A DNA stretch of 64,000 bases from Bradyrhizobium arachidis (GCF_024758505.1 NZ_CP077970.1:2666001-2730000), one strand, 5' to 3'. Shown: positions 17,746-26,294, numbered from the stretch's first letter. The notes: generated from the sequence alone by a model not told the origin. Numbers and translations: made by a program.

Positions 17746-18048
17746 TCAGGCGACGAAGATGGCCATGGCCTCGCGCCGGCGAACGGCGACGGTGATGTTG
17801 TCGACGCGCACCGCAATCGGGTCGCGGCCGACGATGCCCTCGTGCAGAATCTCGACCTTGGCGCCCTCGACGAAGCCGAGCTCGATCAGGCGGCTTTCGA
17901 GTTCGATGTCGGATAGGGCGGAGCCGGCCTGGCCGGCGGACAGATGCTGGATGGTGCCCGAAAAGCCGCGCCGGGCGAGGCCCAGCGGGAGGGAAGCGGG
18001 CGCCTGCGAGCGCGGGTCATTATCTTCGGTCATGACCTGTATTTTCAA
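17746..18048 (-). CDS. feoA: Ferrous iron transport protein A
   Basis: A protein of 100 residues with the SH3-like FeoA fold: LPLGLARRGFSGTIQHLS, LESRLIELGFVEGAKVEILHEG, then GRDPIAVRVDNITVAVRRREA. It assists FeoB at the cytoplasmic side of the membrane. Its upstream gap (18049-18150) contains, on the coding strand, TTTATAATCACTCTAA, which could hold a -10 element and loosely resembles an iron-response dyad. Confidence 0.93.
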   Translation of the reverse strand: MKIQVMTEDNDPRSQAPASLPLGLARRGFSGTIQHLSAGQAGSALSDIELESRLIELGFVEGAKVEILHEGIVGRDPIAVRVDNITVAVRRREAMAIFVA

Positions 18049-18150
18049 CCGCAGGCAGGCAGGTCAAGCGCGCGCGCCCTATCGAGGCTGCACCTTAGAG
18101 TGATTATAAAGTGCGCGCAGGGTTTTGCGCACAGGTCAGGCTTTTGCGCC

Positions 18151-18405
18151 CTATTCGGCGGCCGCTTTCGCCTCGGCCTGGCCCGATCCGGCGCGGTGCT
18201 TGAAGTAGTCGAGCACGAACAGCCGGATCGCGGACGACAGGTTACCCTGCTGGCGATTGTTATCGATCTCGCCGACGAGCTCCGACAGCGTCATGTTGCG
18301 CAGGCCCGAGATCTCCTTCATCCCGTTCCAGAACGCCTCTTCCAGGCTGACGCTTGTCTTGTGGCCGGCGACGACGATCGATCGCTTGACGACGGGTGAC
18401 TTCAT
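18151..18405 (-). CDS. Ribbon-helix-helix domain protein
   Basis: A protein of 84 residues starting MKSPVVKRSIVVAGHKTSVSLEEAFWNGMKEIS, the pattern of the RHH_4-type family found in alphaproteobacteria: a short beta-strand (KTSVSLE) and two helices. These small proteins are likely DNA-binding regulators; the target is unknown. Its ATG overlaps the stop of the DUF4169 gene in an ATGA (18402-18405), which implies translational coupling. I chose this start over the longer open frame to 18606 for that reason. Confidence 0.8.
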   Translation of the reverse strand: MKSPVVKRSIVVAGHKTSVSLEEAFWNGMKEISGLRNMTLSELVGEIDNNRQQGNLSSAIRLFVLDYFKHRAGSGQAEAKAAAE

Positions 18406-18590
18406 GGCAGTTCCTCGCGATCGATCCGATGCTGGTCCAGGCGCTCCTTCGCCTGCTCCTGGCGCTTCTCCTCCGACATGCGCTCGGCCTTGGTGCGGCC
18501 GAACTTCGCTCGGTTGGTGTCCGCCTGCTTCGCCGAGGCTTCGCGTTCCGCGCGCTTCCGGAAGCGGTTCAGATTGATGACGTTCCCCAT
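18402..18590 (-). CDS. DUF4169 small basic protein
   Basis: A protein of 62 residues, highly charged: MGNVINLNRFRKRAERE, then KAERMSEEKRQEQAKERLDQHRID. It matches the DUF4169 family of alphaproteobacteria, function unknown. The start VINLNRFRKR resembles the last residues of the nearby SspB (VVRLDRFRKK), which in SspB-alpha proteins act as the ClpX-docking tail. It overlaps the RHH gene by 4 bases and lies in the same strand and cluster as fumC, sspB and ssrA. Confidence 0.75.
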   Translation of the reverse strand: MGNVINLNRFRKRAEREASAKQADTNRAKFGRTKAERMSEEKRQEQAKERLDQHRIDREELP

Positions 18591-18824
18591 GCCGCGTCTC
18601 CATCACCCGATCCTCGCCGGGCGGGATGAAACCCTCAGAAACAAGGCGCAGAATTGCACCGCAATAGACTTGATCGCCATTCGATCGTCCTCGTCAATCG
18701 GCCTCTGGTACCATCAAACATGAATTTGCCCCCCTGGAGGGGTGAACATTGGCTAGCACCTGCCGGGCTGCAAACATTGACGGTAATCAAAGCCCGTCAT
18801 TTAAGCCCCATATTTCATGAGGCT

Positions 18825-18852
18825 TAGGCCTCCGTATGATTACGGAGGCCTA
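18825..18852 (-). terminator. Perfect hairpin after fumC
   Basis: TAGGCCTCCGTA (18825-18836) and TACGGAGGCCTA (18841-18852) pair perfectly around a 4-base loop, starting 7 bases after the fumC stop on the minus strand. There is no clear T-run, so it may be a 3'-end stabiliser or a terminator. Confidence 0.6.
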
Positions 18853-18859
18853 TCGGAAT

Positions 18860-20290
18860 TCAGCCCGGACCGGTCATTTTCTCAGGCCTGACCAGGCGGT
18901 CGAACTCGTCCGGGGAGACGAAACCGAGCTGGACCGCCTCCTGTTTCAGCGTCGTCCCGTTGGCATGCGCCGTCTTGGCCACCTTGGCGGCGTTGTCGTA
19001 GCCGATCTTGGGGGCCAGCGCGGTCACCAACATCAGCGAGCGCTCCATCAGCTCCCGGATCCGCTTCTCGTCGGCGCGGATACCGTCGACGCAATGCTCT
19101 GTGAAGGAGCGCGCGGCATCGGCCAGGAGCCGGATCGAATGCAGCATGTTGTAGGCGAGCACCGGCTTGAAGACATTGAGCTCGAAATGGCCCTGGCTGC
19201 CGGCCACCGTGATCGCGGTGTGGTTGCCGAAAACCTGGCAGCACACCATGGTCATCGCCTCGCACTGGGTCGGATTGACCTTGCCGGGCATGATCGAGGA
19301 GCCCGGCTCGTTCTCCGGCAGGATCAATTCGCCGAGCCCGGAGCGCGGGCCGGATCCCAAGAGGCGGATGTCGTTGGCGATCTTGAACAGGCCGGTCGCG
19401 ACCGAATTGACGGCGCCATGCGCCAGCACATAGGCGTCGTTCGAGGCCAGCGCCTCGAATTTGTTGGCGGCGCTGGTGAAGGGCAGCTTGGTGATGCCGG
19501 CGACATGCTTGGCGAACAGTTTTGCGAAGCGCGGCTTGGAATTGAGGCCGGTGCCGACCGCCGTGCCGCCTTGCGCCAGCGGATAGAGATCCTTCACCGC
19601 CACCTTCAGCCGCGCGATGCCGCTCTCGACCTGCGCGGCATAGCCGGAGAATTCCTGTCCGAGCGTCAGCGGGGTTGCGTCCTGGGTGTGGGTGCGACCG
19701 ATCTTGACGATCTTGGCGAATGCCTTCTCCTTCTTGCGCAGCGCGCGGTGCAGCTCGCTTAAGGCAGGGACGAGATCGGCGATGATACGGTCCGCGGCGG
19801 CGATATGCATCGCGGTCGGGAAGGAGTCGTTCGAGGACTGGCTCATATTGACGTGATCGTTGGGATGCACCGGCTTCTTGGCGCCGAGCTCGCCGCCCAA
19901 CAATTCATTGGCGCGGTTGGCGATCACCTCGTTCAGATTCATGTTGGACTGCGTGCCCGAACCGGTCTGCCAGACCACCAGCGGAAAATGCGCATCCCAG
20001 TCGCCGGCCACCACCTCCCGCGCGGCGCGGATGATGGCGTTGGCTCGCCGTTGATCAAGGAGCCCGAGTTCGCGATTGGTCATGGCCGCGGCGAGCTTGA
20101 CGATGCCGAGCGCATGCACGAGCGAGATCGGCATGCGGTCTTCACCGATCCGGAAATTCTGGCGGGAGCGTTCGGTCTGCGCGCCCCAATAGCGATCGGC
20201 GGGGACCTCGATCGGACCAAAGCTGTCGGTCTCGATGCGGGTGGCGGGGCTTCGCGCAGCGCTGGTCGTCTTGTCCATGAGCATATCCAT
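18860..20290 (-). CDS. fumC: Class II fumarate hydratase
   Basis: A protein of 476 residues. It has the fumarase/aspartase signature [13 protein letters not shown], with [12 protein letters not shown] and [19 protein letters not shown] upstream. It hydrates fumarate to L-malate in the TCA cycle in the cytoplasm and needs no iron, unlike class I. The first ATG is at 20290, but ATG codons at 20284 and 20278 are alternatives, since GGCAGG lies directly before the first. It sits between sspB and the DUF4169 gene on one strand. Confidence 0.95.
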   Translation of the reverse strand: MDMLMDKTTSAARSPATRIETDSFGPIEVPADRYWGAQTERSRQNFRIGEDRMPISLVHALGIVKLAAAMTNRELGLLDQRRANAIIRAAREVVAGDWDAHFPLVVWQTGSGTQSNMNLNEVIANRANELLGGELGAKKPVHPNDHVNMSQSSNDSFPTAMHIAAADRIIADLVPALSELHRALRKKEKAFAKIVKIGRTHTQDATPLTLGQEFSGYAAQVESGIARLKVAVKDLYPLAQGGTAVGTGLNSKPRFAKLFAKHVAGITKLPFTSAANKFEALASNDAYVLAHGAVNSVATGLFKIANDIRLLGSGPRSGLGELILPENEPGSSIMPGKVNPTQCEAMTMVCCQVFGNHTAITVAGSQGHFELNVFKPVLAYNMLHSIRLLADAARSFTEHCVDGIRADEKRIRELMERSLMLVTALAPKIGYDNAAKVAKTAHANGTTLKQEAVQLGFVSPDEFDRLVRPEKMTGPG

Positions 20291-20373
20291 CCTGCCGCGC
20301 GGGCGCGCGACCTCTTATGCTCATTTATATAGGCAGTTCGGCCGGGCTTAGCGCTGCAAGGCCCGGATCTGGA

Positions 20374-20895
20374 TCATTTCTTGCGGAAACGATCGAGGCG
20401 AACGACCTCGGCGCCGCCGCTCTGGCTCGGCGCAGCCGGCTCTTCCTCGGCCTCCGCCTTCTCGGCGGCCGGAGCAGGCACCGACACGGCCGACGCTGCG
20501 GGCGCTGCCGGCAGCGTCGCCGGCGCAACCTCGGCGACATCAGACGTGTCGAACTGGAGGCCGAACTTCACGGAAGGATCGAGGAAACTCTTGATGGCGC
20601 TGAACGGCACCACCAGGCGCTCCGGGATGCCGCCGAAAGACAGGCCGACCTCGAAACGATCCTCGAGAATCGTTAGGTCCCAGAACTGGTGCTGAAGGAT
20701 GATCGTCATCTCTTCCGGATATTGCGCCAGCAGCCGCGGCGAGAGCTTTACGCCCTCGGCCTTCGATACGAAGGTGATGAAGAAATGATGTTCGCCCGGC
20801 AATCCGTGCGCTGCAGCATCGCTCAGCACCTTTCGCAGCACGCCGCGCAACGCGTCCCGTGCCAGCACGTCGTATCGGATATGATCGGTCGCCAT
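20374..20895 (-). CDS. sspB: SspB, ClpXP adaptor for ssrA-tagged proteins (alpha type)
   Basis: A protein of 173 residues. The first 115 or so residues form the SspB fold (HIRYDVLARDALRGVLRKVLSD, HHFFITFVSKAEGVKLSPRLLAQYPEEMTIILQHQFWDL, FGGIPERLVVPFSAIKSF). An Ala/Pro/Glu-rich linker follows, and the protein ends in VVRLDRFRKK, a ClpX-docking tail as in other alphaproteobacteria. SspB tethers ssrA-tagged chains to ClpXP. The gene directly downstream of ssrA on the same strand is thus its functional partner. Confidence 0.92.
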   Translation of the reverse strand: MATDHIRYDVLARDALRGVLRKVLSDAAAHGLPGEHHFFITFVSKAEGVKLSPRLLAQYPEEMTIILQHQFWDLTILEDRFEVGLSFGGIPERLVVPFSAIKSFLDPSVKFGLQFDTSDVAEVAPATLPAAPAASAVSVPAPAAEKAEAEEEPAAPSQSGGAEVVRLDRFRKK

Positions 20896-21014
20896 TGTGG
20901 ATCCTGACTATCGGTCCTGTCGCAATCTGCCGGTCCGAACCGCCGCTCGCGGCCCGACTCGCCAAGCGTCCATGCTACCGCGCCTACGGGAGTAGCTGGA
21001 GTCCCCGCTGGGGA

Positions 21015-21360
21015 GAAAAAAGGAAGTGGAGGCTTCTGTTGCCAGGTGCCTCCGAACCCCGCCTAACGGAGCTTAACCCGTTAGGGCTTTAAGATGGTCT
21101 TTCAAACTGCGTTACGCAGCCTGAGCAACCGGAGCATAGTTGTCGTTTGCAACTATTGCAGTAGCCCGATAACGGCGGAACCATACCGAGAAAAAGTACG
21201 CCCTTTACGCCCTCGTCGATCCTATTTCGCCCCCGCCAAAGCCCGCCTTTCGGCGGCAAAAAACCCAATCTGGTGGGCTTTGGTGGAGGCGCCGGGTACC
21301 GCCCCCGGGTCCGAATGGTTTATTGCGACGACCGTTTATTTCCATAGCCGGCGAACCGGC
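21015..21360 (-). ncRNA. ssrA: tmRNA, circularly permuted two-piece type
   Basis: On the minus strand the acceptor piece comes first (about 21360-21281), ending in CGCCTCCACCA with an encoded CCA; a T-arm (CCGGG, loop, CCCGG) lies just before it. A spacer (21280-21235) follows, then the coding piece starting GGGGGCGAAATAGGATCGAC at 21234. GGGGGCG pairs with CGCCTCC to form the acceptor stem. The tag frame is at 21112-21150. A hairpin (GGAGGC/GCCTCC) and a T-run at 21016-21021 end the gene. The order is that of alphaproteobacteria, where the precursor is cut into two RNAs. It rescues stalled ribosomes. End points are approximate. Confidence 0.93.
21112..21150 (-). other. ssrA: tmRNA tag reading frame
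   Basis: Twelve codons plus TAA encode ANDNYAPVAQAA. The final VAQAA is a hydrophobic degradation end recognised by ClpX; the N-terminal part (ANDNY) is the section bound by SspB in known systems. The resume codon is GCA. Confidence 0.95.
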
Positions 21361-21366
21361 ACCTCC

Positions 21367-21372
21367 AATATA
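21367..21372 (-). promoter_or_regulatory. -10 element of ssrA
   Basis: TATATT on the minus strand lies about 7 bases before the likely RNA start GGAGGTGCC. No good -35 was seen at 16-18 bases. Confidence 0.45.
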
Positions 21373-21483
21373 GGGGGCAAAGGATTAGAAAAACAGGGGT
21401 TTCCCACCGGCCGGGACCGGTTCCTTTGGATAGGTCCCGCGAGAGCCTTGGCGTGGCCGCGGCACGGGCCGTAAGCTTCGGAT

Positions 21484-22109
21484 ATGTCCTCGGATTCACC
21501 GCAGGCCGCGCAAGAGCCGGATGCATCAGGCGATGCCGGCCCGCCGCCCAGCCTGCTGGCGCTGTTCACAGCCTTTGCAAACTGTTCACAGCCTTTGCAA
21601 AAATGTCGCTGGCGGGGTTCGGCGGGGTCTTGGTGTTTGCCCGGCACGCCATCGTGGACCAGCACCGCTGGATGACAGCGGAGGAGTTCAACGAGACATT
21701 TGCGCTCTGCCATTTCCTGCCCGGTCCCAACATCGTCAATCTGTCGATGGTGTTCGGCTCGCGATTGCGAGGAATCGCCGGCGGGGTCGCGGCCTTCGCG
21801 GGCCTGCTGGGGCCGCCGACGCTGATCATGACGGCCCTTGCCATGCTCTATGCCCATTTCGGCGAACTCGAGCCATTGCGCCGCGGACTGGCCGGGGTGT
21901 CCTGCGCCGCCGTCGGGCTCCTGATCGCGGTCGTGGTCCGCATGATGATGCCCCTTCTCAAGTCGCGCGATGCCATCGCGCTGGTCCTGATGCTCGGTGT
22001 TTTGGCGGCCATCGGCGTGATGCGCTGGCCGCTCCAGACGGTGCTGCTGGTCGCAATCCCCCTCAGCATCGCCGTGACCTTCGCGCTGCGGCGGAAAGTA
22101 GCAGCATGA
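21484..22109 (+). pseudogene. chrA first half (chromate transporter), frameshifted by a 20-bp tandem duplication
   Basis: The frame from the ATG at 21484 starts as a normal short ChrA protein (PPPSLLALFTAFA) but is broken. CTGTTCACAGCCTTTGCAAA is present twice in a row (21562-21581 and 21582-21601). Twenty bases shift the frame, and the rest of the protein (KMSLAGFGGVLVFARHAIVDQHRWM..FCHFLPGPNIVNLSMV-like section) lies in another frame, ending at 22109. With one copy removed the product would be about 201 residues, normal for the first of two short CHR proteins. ChrA pairs export chromate. The other half, downstream, is intact and overlaps by ATGA. The gene is probably inactive now but could revert by slippage. 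Confidence 0.8.
21562..21601 (+). repeat. Exact 20-bp tandem duplication in chrA
   Basis: CTGTTCACAGCCTTTGCAAA occurs twice without a spacer. The first copy is in frame with the upstream start, the second with the downstream body, so removal of either restores the gene. Confidence 0.95.
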
Positions 22110-22639
22110 CGCCGCACGGAAACCCGATCTGGGCCCTGATCTCGACCTTCGGCCTGATGTCCCTGTTCGCGGTCGGCGGCGCCGCCGCGGCCGTGCCCGA
22201 GATGCACCGCATCGCGGTGGAAGTCCATCACTGGATGAGCGAGAAGCAGTTCGCCGATGCCTACGCCATCTCGCAATTGTCACCCGGGCCCAACGTCCTG
22301 ATCGTCACCCTGATCGGCTATTCGGTCGCGGACATTCCCGGTGCATTGGCCGCAACGCTCGCGATGTGCCTGCCGACGGCCCTGCTGGCTTATTCCGTGA
22401 GCAGGCTGCTGAACCGCTCGACCCGGTCGCGTTGGCCCGCGATCATCCAGGCCGCGCTGGTTCCTCTGTCGATCGGGCTGATGGCGGCGAGCGCCCTGAT
22501 CCTGGCGCAGGCAACCGACAAGAACCTTGTCGCATTGTTGCTGACGGGCGTGGTCGCGGTGGCTGCCTTTGCAACGCGCATGAACCCGCTCTGGCTGTTG
22601 CTTGCCGGGGGCATTTTGGGTTTTGCTGGCGTTGTCTGA
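22106..22639 (+). CDS. Chromate transporter, second half-size subunit
   Basis: A protein of 177 residues with about six membrane segments and the CHR motifs FGLMSLFAVGGAAAAVPEM and ISQLSPGPNVLIVTLIGY. Short CHR proteins work as pairs with opposite membrane topology, so it needs the first-half protein, whose gene is frameshifted upstream. Its ATG overlaps the stop of that gene (ATGA at 22106-22109), so its translation normally depends on coupling; the upstream frameshift may therefore also lower its expression. Confidence 0.85.
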   Translation: MTPHGNPIWALISTFGLMSLFAVGGAAAAVPEMHRIAVEVHHWMSEKQFADAYAISQLSPGPNVLIVTLIGYSVADIPGALAATLAMCLPTALLAYSVSRLLNRSTRSRWPAIIQAALVPLSIGLMAASALILAQATDKNLVALLLTGVVAVAAFATRMNPLWLLLAGGILGFAGVV

Positions 22640-22730
22640 CGAAACTCGCTAGGCAAGTATCCGGGTGGGGTTCCAGATCCAACCGTGACAACAACAAGGC
22701 TCGTGACGACGGGTCGCGGAGGAGACATGC

Positions 22731-23495
22731 ATGGCCGACACAATGGGCCATTCAGCGACAGCTACGCGTAACAATGCGCGGGTGGCGCTCGGCATCTTCG
22801 TGCTGGCGCTGGCACCGCAAATCTTCGAAATCATCTGGTCGCTCGGGACCATCGTCGGCTGGGGCAGCGGCCGCGGACCCGCGGCCGCGCTGATCGGCCA
22901 CACGAGCGCACTGCTCGCAGGAGCACCCGGCGCCGTGTTCGGCTCGTTCGGCGGCGAGGCCAAGAAGCTGTCCTCGGACGTGCTCCTGGCGCTGATCTAC
23001 TCCTATCCGCTGTTTGCGGTGGCGATCCTCACGATCTTCATGACGATCAGGTCGCCGCAGGACTATATCGGCGGCGTCGTGCTGATGGCGGTGGCGCTGT
23101 TTGCGCTGTGGGCGTCGAGCGACCTGCAGGGCATGCGTGGATTTTCGTTCGGAGCCGGCACGGCACCGCGCATGTTCGGCGGGCTGCTGGTCGCGTTGTC
23201 GGCCGGCATCGCGCTCACCGGACTTTTGCAGGACGGGCCGGCGCTCGCGCATTACTCCTGGCGGGGCCCGCTGTTCGTGATGGCGGCGATCCTGTTCTTT
23301 GCGCTGGCGATCCGCCCACTGGGTCTCGTCGTCTCGGCGTTCGCAAGCTTCCTGATCGCAGCGACCGGCTCGCATGAGACGCGCTGGATCGAGGCCATCA
23401 TCGTCGGTGCTTGCCTGACGATCGGCTGCGCAATCCTGTTCCCCTACATATTGGGGCTGCCGATGCCGATGTTCCCGCGTTTCCTGGTGCAGTGA
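22731..23495 (+). CDS. tctB: Tripartite tricarboxylate transporter, small membrane subunit TctB
   Basis: A protein of 254 residues with several hydrophobic stretches (VALGIFVLALAPQIFEIIW, LIYSYPLFAVAILTIFMTI, GGVVLMAVALFALWASSDLQG) and the end ILFPYILGLPMPMFPRF, typical of TctB/DUF1468. GGAGGAG lies upstream. It works with the large subunit TctA (8 bases downstream) and a periplasmic TctC protein. The C-terminal GLPMPMFP is a family hallmark. The substrate is probably a carboxylate. Confidence 0.85.
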   Translation: MADTMGHSATATRNNARVALGIFVLALAPQIFEIIWSLGTIVGWGSGRGPAAALIGHTSALLAGAPGAVFGSFGGEAKKLSSDVLLALIYSYPLFAVAILTIFMTIRSPQDYIGGVVLMAVALFALWASSDLQGMRGFSFGAGTAPRMFGGLLVALSAGIALTGLLQDGPALAHYSWRGPLFVMAAILFFALAIRPLGLVVSAFASFLIAATGSHETRWIEAIIVGACLTIGCAILFPYILGLPMPMFPRFLVQ

Positions 23496-23502
23496 GGGCA
23501 TA

Positions 23503-25017
23503 ATGGATCTCTTTGCCAACCTCGCTCACGGCTTCGTCGTCGCTCTCACGCCGATCAACCTGCTGATGTGCCTGATCGGCGCCCTCGTCGGCACGCTGGT
23601 CGGCGTGCTGCCCGGTATCGGCACCATCGCAACGGTGGCGATGCTGTTGCCGATCACGTTCGGCCTGCCGCCGGTCGGCGCGCTGATCATGCTCGCCGGC
23701 ATTTATTACGGCGCCCAGTATGGCGGCTCGACGACCTCGATCCTGGTCAACATCCCGGGCGAAGCGACCTCGGTCGTCACCGCGCTCGACGGTCACCAGA
23801 TGGCCAAGCAGGGCCGTGCCGGCCCGGCGCTGGCGATCGCAGCGATCGGCTCGTTCTTCGCCGGCTGCGTCGCGACCGTGTTGATCGCGGTCCTCGGCGC
23901 GCCCCTCACAAAACTCGCGCTGGCGTTCGGCCCGGCCGAGTATTTCTCGCTGATGGTGCTGGGCCTGATCTTTGCCGTCGTGCTGGCGAAGGGCTCCGTG
24001 CTCAAGGCGATCGCGATGATCGTGCTGGGACTGCTGCTCTCCATGGTCGGCTCCGACATCGAGACCGGCGCGTCCCGCATGGCCTTCAACATCCCCGAGC
24101 TCGCCGACGGCCTTGGCTTTGCTACCGTCGCGATGGGCGTGTTCGGCTTTGCCGAGATCATCCGCAACCTGGATCACGGCGCGGAACTGAACCGTGACCT
24201 GGTGCAACAGAAGATCACCGGCCTGATGCCGACCAAGAAGGATCTCATCGACTCCGCGCCCGCGATCGGACGCGGCACGGTGCTCGGCTCGATCCTCGGC
24301 ATCCTGCCGGGCGGCGGCGCGGTGATCGCCTCCTTCGCCGCCTATACGCTGGAGAAGAAGATAGCGAAGAACCCGTCGCGGTTCGGCCGCGGCGCGATCG
24401 AGGGCGTGGCGGCGCCGGAGAGCGCCAACAACGCCGCGGCGCAGACCTCCTTCATCCCGCTGCTCACGCTCGGTATCCCGCCGAACGCTGTGATGGCGCT
24501 GATGGTGGGTGCGATGACGATTCACGGTATCGTGCCGGGCCCACAGGTGATGCAGAAGCAGCCGGATCTCGTCTGGGGTATGATCGCCTCGATGTGGATC
24601 GGCAATCTGATGCTGATCATCATCAACCTGCCGCTGGTCGGCATCTGGGTGCGGCTGTTGCGCGTGCCTTACCGGCTGATGTTCCCGTCGATCGTGATCT
24701 TCTGTGCGATCGGCATTTACTCCGTCAACAACGCGCCCGTCGACGTCATCCTTGCCGGCGTGTTCGGTTTGGTCGGCTACTGGCTGATCAAGCACGATTT
24801 CGAGCCGGCGCCGCTGCTGCTCGGCATGGTGCTCGGGCCGCTGATGGAGGAGAACCTGCGGCGCGCGCTTCTGATCTCGCGCGGCGACTGGAGCGTGTTC
24901 GTGACGCGGCCGTTATCGGCGGTGCTGCTCGCGATCGCGGCGGGGCTTCTGGTGCTCGCGGTGCTGCCCGCCCTGCGCGCCAAGCGCGACGAGGTGTTCA
25001 CCGAATCGGAGAACTGA
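23503..25017 (+). CDS. tctA: Tripartite tricarboxylate transporter, large membrane subunit TctA
   Basis: A protein of 504 residues with about twelve membrane segments. Family motifs are clear: GTLVGVLPGIGTIATVAMLLPITFGLPP at the start, YYGAQYGGSTTSILVNIPGEATSVVT, and in the second half GILPGGGAVIASFAAYTLEKK and APESANNAAAQTSFIPLLTLGIPPNAVMALM. TctA forms the transport path. It follows tctB by 7 bases, so they share a transcript, which appears to end partly at the hairpin at 25085. Confidence 0.93.
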   Translation: MDLFANLAHGFVVALTPINLLMCLIGALVGTLVGVLPGIGTIATVAMLLPITFGLPPVGALIMLAGIYYGAQYGGSTTSILVNIPGEATSVVTALDGHQMAKQGRAGPALAIAAIGSFFAGCVATVLIAVLGAPLTKLALAFGPAEYFSLMVLGLIFAVVLAKGSVLKAIAMIVLGLLLSMVGSDIETGASRMAFNIPELADGLGFATVAMGVFGFAEIIRNLDHGAELNRDLVQQKITGLMPTKKDLIDSAPAIGRGTVLGSILGILPGGGAVIASFAAYTLEKKIAKNPSRFGRGAIEGVAAPESANNAAAQTSFIPLLTLGIPPNAVMALMVGAMTIHGIVPGPQVMQKQPDLVWGMIASMWIGNLMLIIINLPLVGIWVRLLRVPYRLMFPSIVIFCAIGIYSVNNAPVDVILAGVFGLVGYWLIKHDFEPAPLLLGMVLGPLMEENLRRALLISRGDWSVFVTRPLSAVLLAIAAGLLVLAVLPALRAKRDEVFTESEN

Positions 25018-25084
25018 TCCGGCGCGCCTGCGTCGGCGGGCCGCAGGCGGAAGGCATCGACTTTCCTCGCAGTCTGGTGAAATG

Positions 25085-25115
25085 AAAATGCCGGCCATCA
25101 TGGCCGGCATTTTTC
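25085..25115 (+). terminator. Intrinsic terminator between tctA and tctC
   Basis: AAAATGCCGGCCA (25085-25097) pairs perfectly with TGGCCGGCATTTT (25101-25113) around a TCA loop, and a T-run continues. It lies 25 bases before the tctC start. Confidence 0.85.
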
Positions 25116-25139
25116 TTTGACGTTTCGAAGGGGATTGAG

Positions 25140-26120
25140 ATGAACACCATTCGCACGCTTGCGGGCGCATGCGTCGCTGCGGTGGCTTCGCTGTGCGCCA
25201 TTGTCGCACCGGCTGAAGCGCAAAACTATCCGACGCGCAACATTACCATGATCGTGCCGTTCGCCGCCGGCGGTCCGACCGACGTCATCTCCCGCATCGT
25301 CACTGCGCATATGGCGCAGACGCTCGGACAGAGCATCATCATCGAGAACGTGGTCGGCGCCGGCGGCACCACCGCCACCACGCGGGCGGCACGCGCAACC
25401 AATGACGGCTATACGCTGATCACCGGGCATATGGGCACGCATGCCGCGTCCGTTCCGCTCTATCCCAAGCTCGCCTACCATCCCGAAAAGGACTTCGAGC
25501 CGGTCGCGCTGCTCGCGGGCACGCCGATCCTGATCCTGGCGCGCAAGGATTTTCCGCCGAAGGATCTGAAGGAGTTCGTGGCCTACGTGAAGGCCAATGC
25601 CGAGAAGGTGAATGCCGCGCACGCCGGCATCGGTTCGGTGTCGCACGTCTCGTGCGAACTCTTGCATTCGATCCTCGACGTCAAGCCGGTCGGCGTGCCC
25701 TTCAACGGCACCGGCCCCGCGATGAACGCGCTGGTCGGCGGCCAGGTCGATTACATGTGCGACCAGATCGTCAACGCCGTGCCGCAGATCAATGCCGGCA
25801 CCATCAAGGCCTATGCGATCGCGACGCCCGCGCGCAATCCGTCGCTGCCCAACGTGCCGACCACGGCGGAAGCGGGGCTGCCGGCATTCCAGGCCCAGGC
25901 CTGGAACGCGGTCTTTGCGCCGAAGGGAACCTCGCCGGCGATCCTGGCGACGCTCAACGCGGCCGCCGTCAAGGCGCTCGACGACGAGAACGTCAAGAAG
26001 CGCCTGCTCGAACTCGGCAGTGTGATCCCGGCAGCCGCAGACCGCACGCCGGAGGCGCTTGCCGCCCTCGTCAAAGCCGAAGTCGCGAAGTGGAGCGCAG
26101 TGCTCAAGCCGGCAAGTTAG
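25140..26120 (+). CDS. tctC: Tripartite tricarboxylate transporter substrate-binding protein TctC
   Basis: A protein of 326 residues with a signal peptide ending near VAPAEAQ, then NYPTRNITMIVPFAAGGPTDVISRIV, the classic TctC/Bug start, VENVVGAGGTTATTRAARATNDGYTL and FNGTGPAMNALVGGQVDYMCDQ. It binds a carboxylate in the periplasm. GGGGA lies before the ATG. The strong hairpin between tctA and tctC suggests that its level is set apart from that of the membrane subunits. A second terminator follows at 26145. Confidence 0.92.
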   Translation: MNTIRTLAGACVAAVASLCAIVAPAEAQNYPTRNITMIVPFAAGGPTDVISRIVTAHMAQTLGQSIIIENVVGAGGTTATTRAARATNDGYTLITGHMGTHAASVPLYPKLAYHPEKDFEPVALLAGTPILILARKDFPPKDLKEFVAYVKANAEKVNAAHAGIGSVSHVSCELLHSILDVKPVGVPFNGTGPAMNALVGGQVDYMCDQIVNAVPQINAGTIKAYAIATPARNPSLPNVPTTAEAGLPAFQAQAWNAVFAPKGTSPAILATLNAAAVKALDDENVKKRLLELGSVIPAAADRTPEALAALVKAEVAKWSAVLKPAS

Positions 26121-26144
26121 CGAGCCCGATCAAGCCGATAGAGA

Positions 26145-26177
26145 GGGGCGGAACGGTGGTTCCGCCCCTTGTCCTTT
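26145..26177 (+). terminator. Intrinsic terminator after tctC
   Basis: GGGGCGGAAC (26145-26154) and GTTCCGCCCC (26159-26168) form a perfect 10-bp stem with a GGTG loop, followed by TTGTCCTTT. Confidence 0.85.
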
Positions 26178-26294
26178 AGGTGCGGAGCGCTCACTTTTTC
26201 CGGGTATAATCTGTGGGATCGGCGAATCGCCGCTGTCGAAGGGCAGGGTCGGCCGTTAAGTTCGCCGTCCCCGGAAAGGCCATAGCGCGACCCC

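Noticed and set aside
21426..22109. 227-codon frame as an intact chrA with a different N terminus
   Set aside because: The first 52 residues do not resemble CHR proteins, while the start at 21484 does; the exact 20-bp duplication explains the split better.
23398..24795. 465-codon minus-strand frame across tctB/tctA
   Set aside because: Antisense shadow, rich in Asp, His and Arg, of a clear transporter gene.
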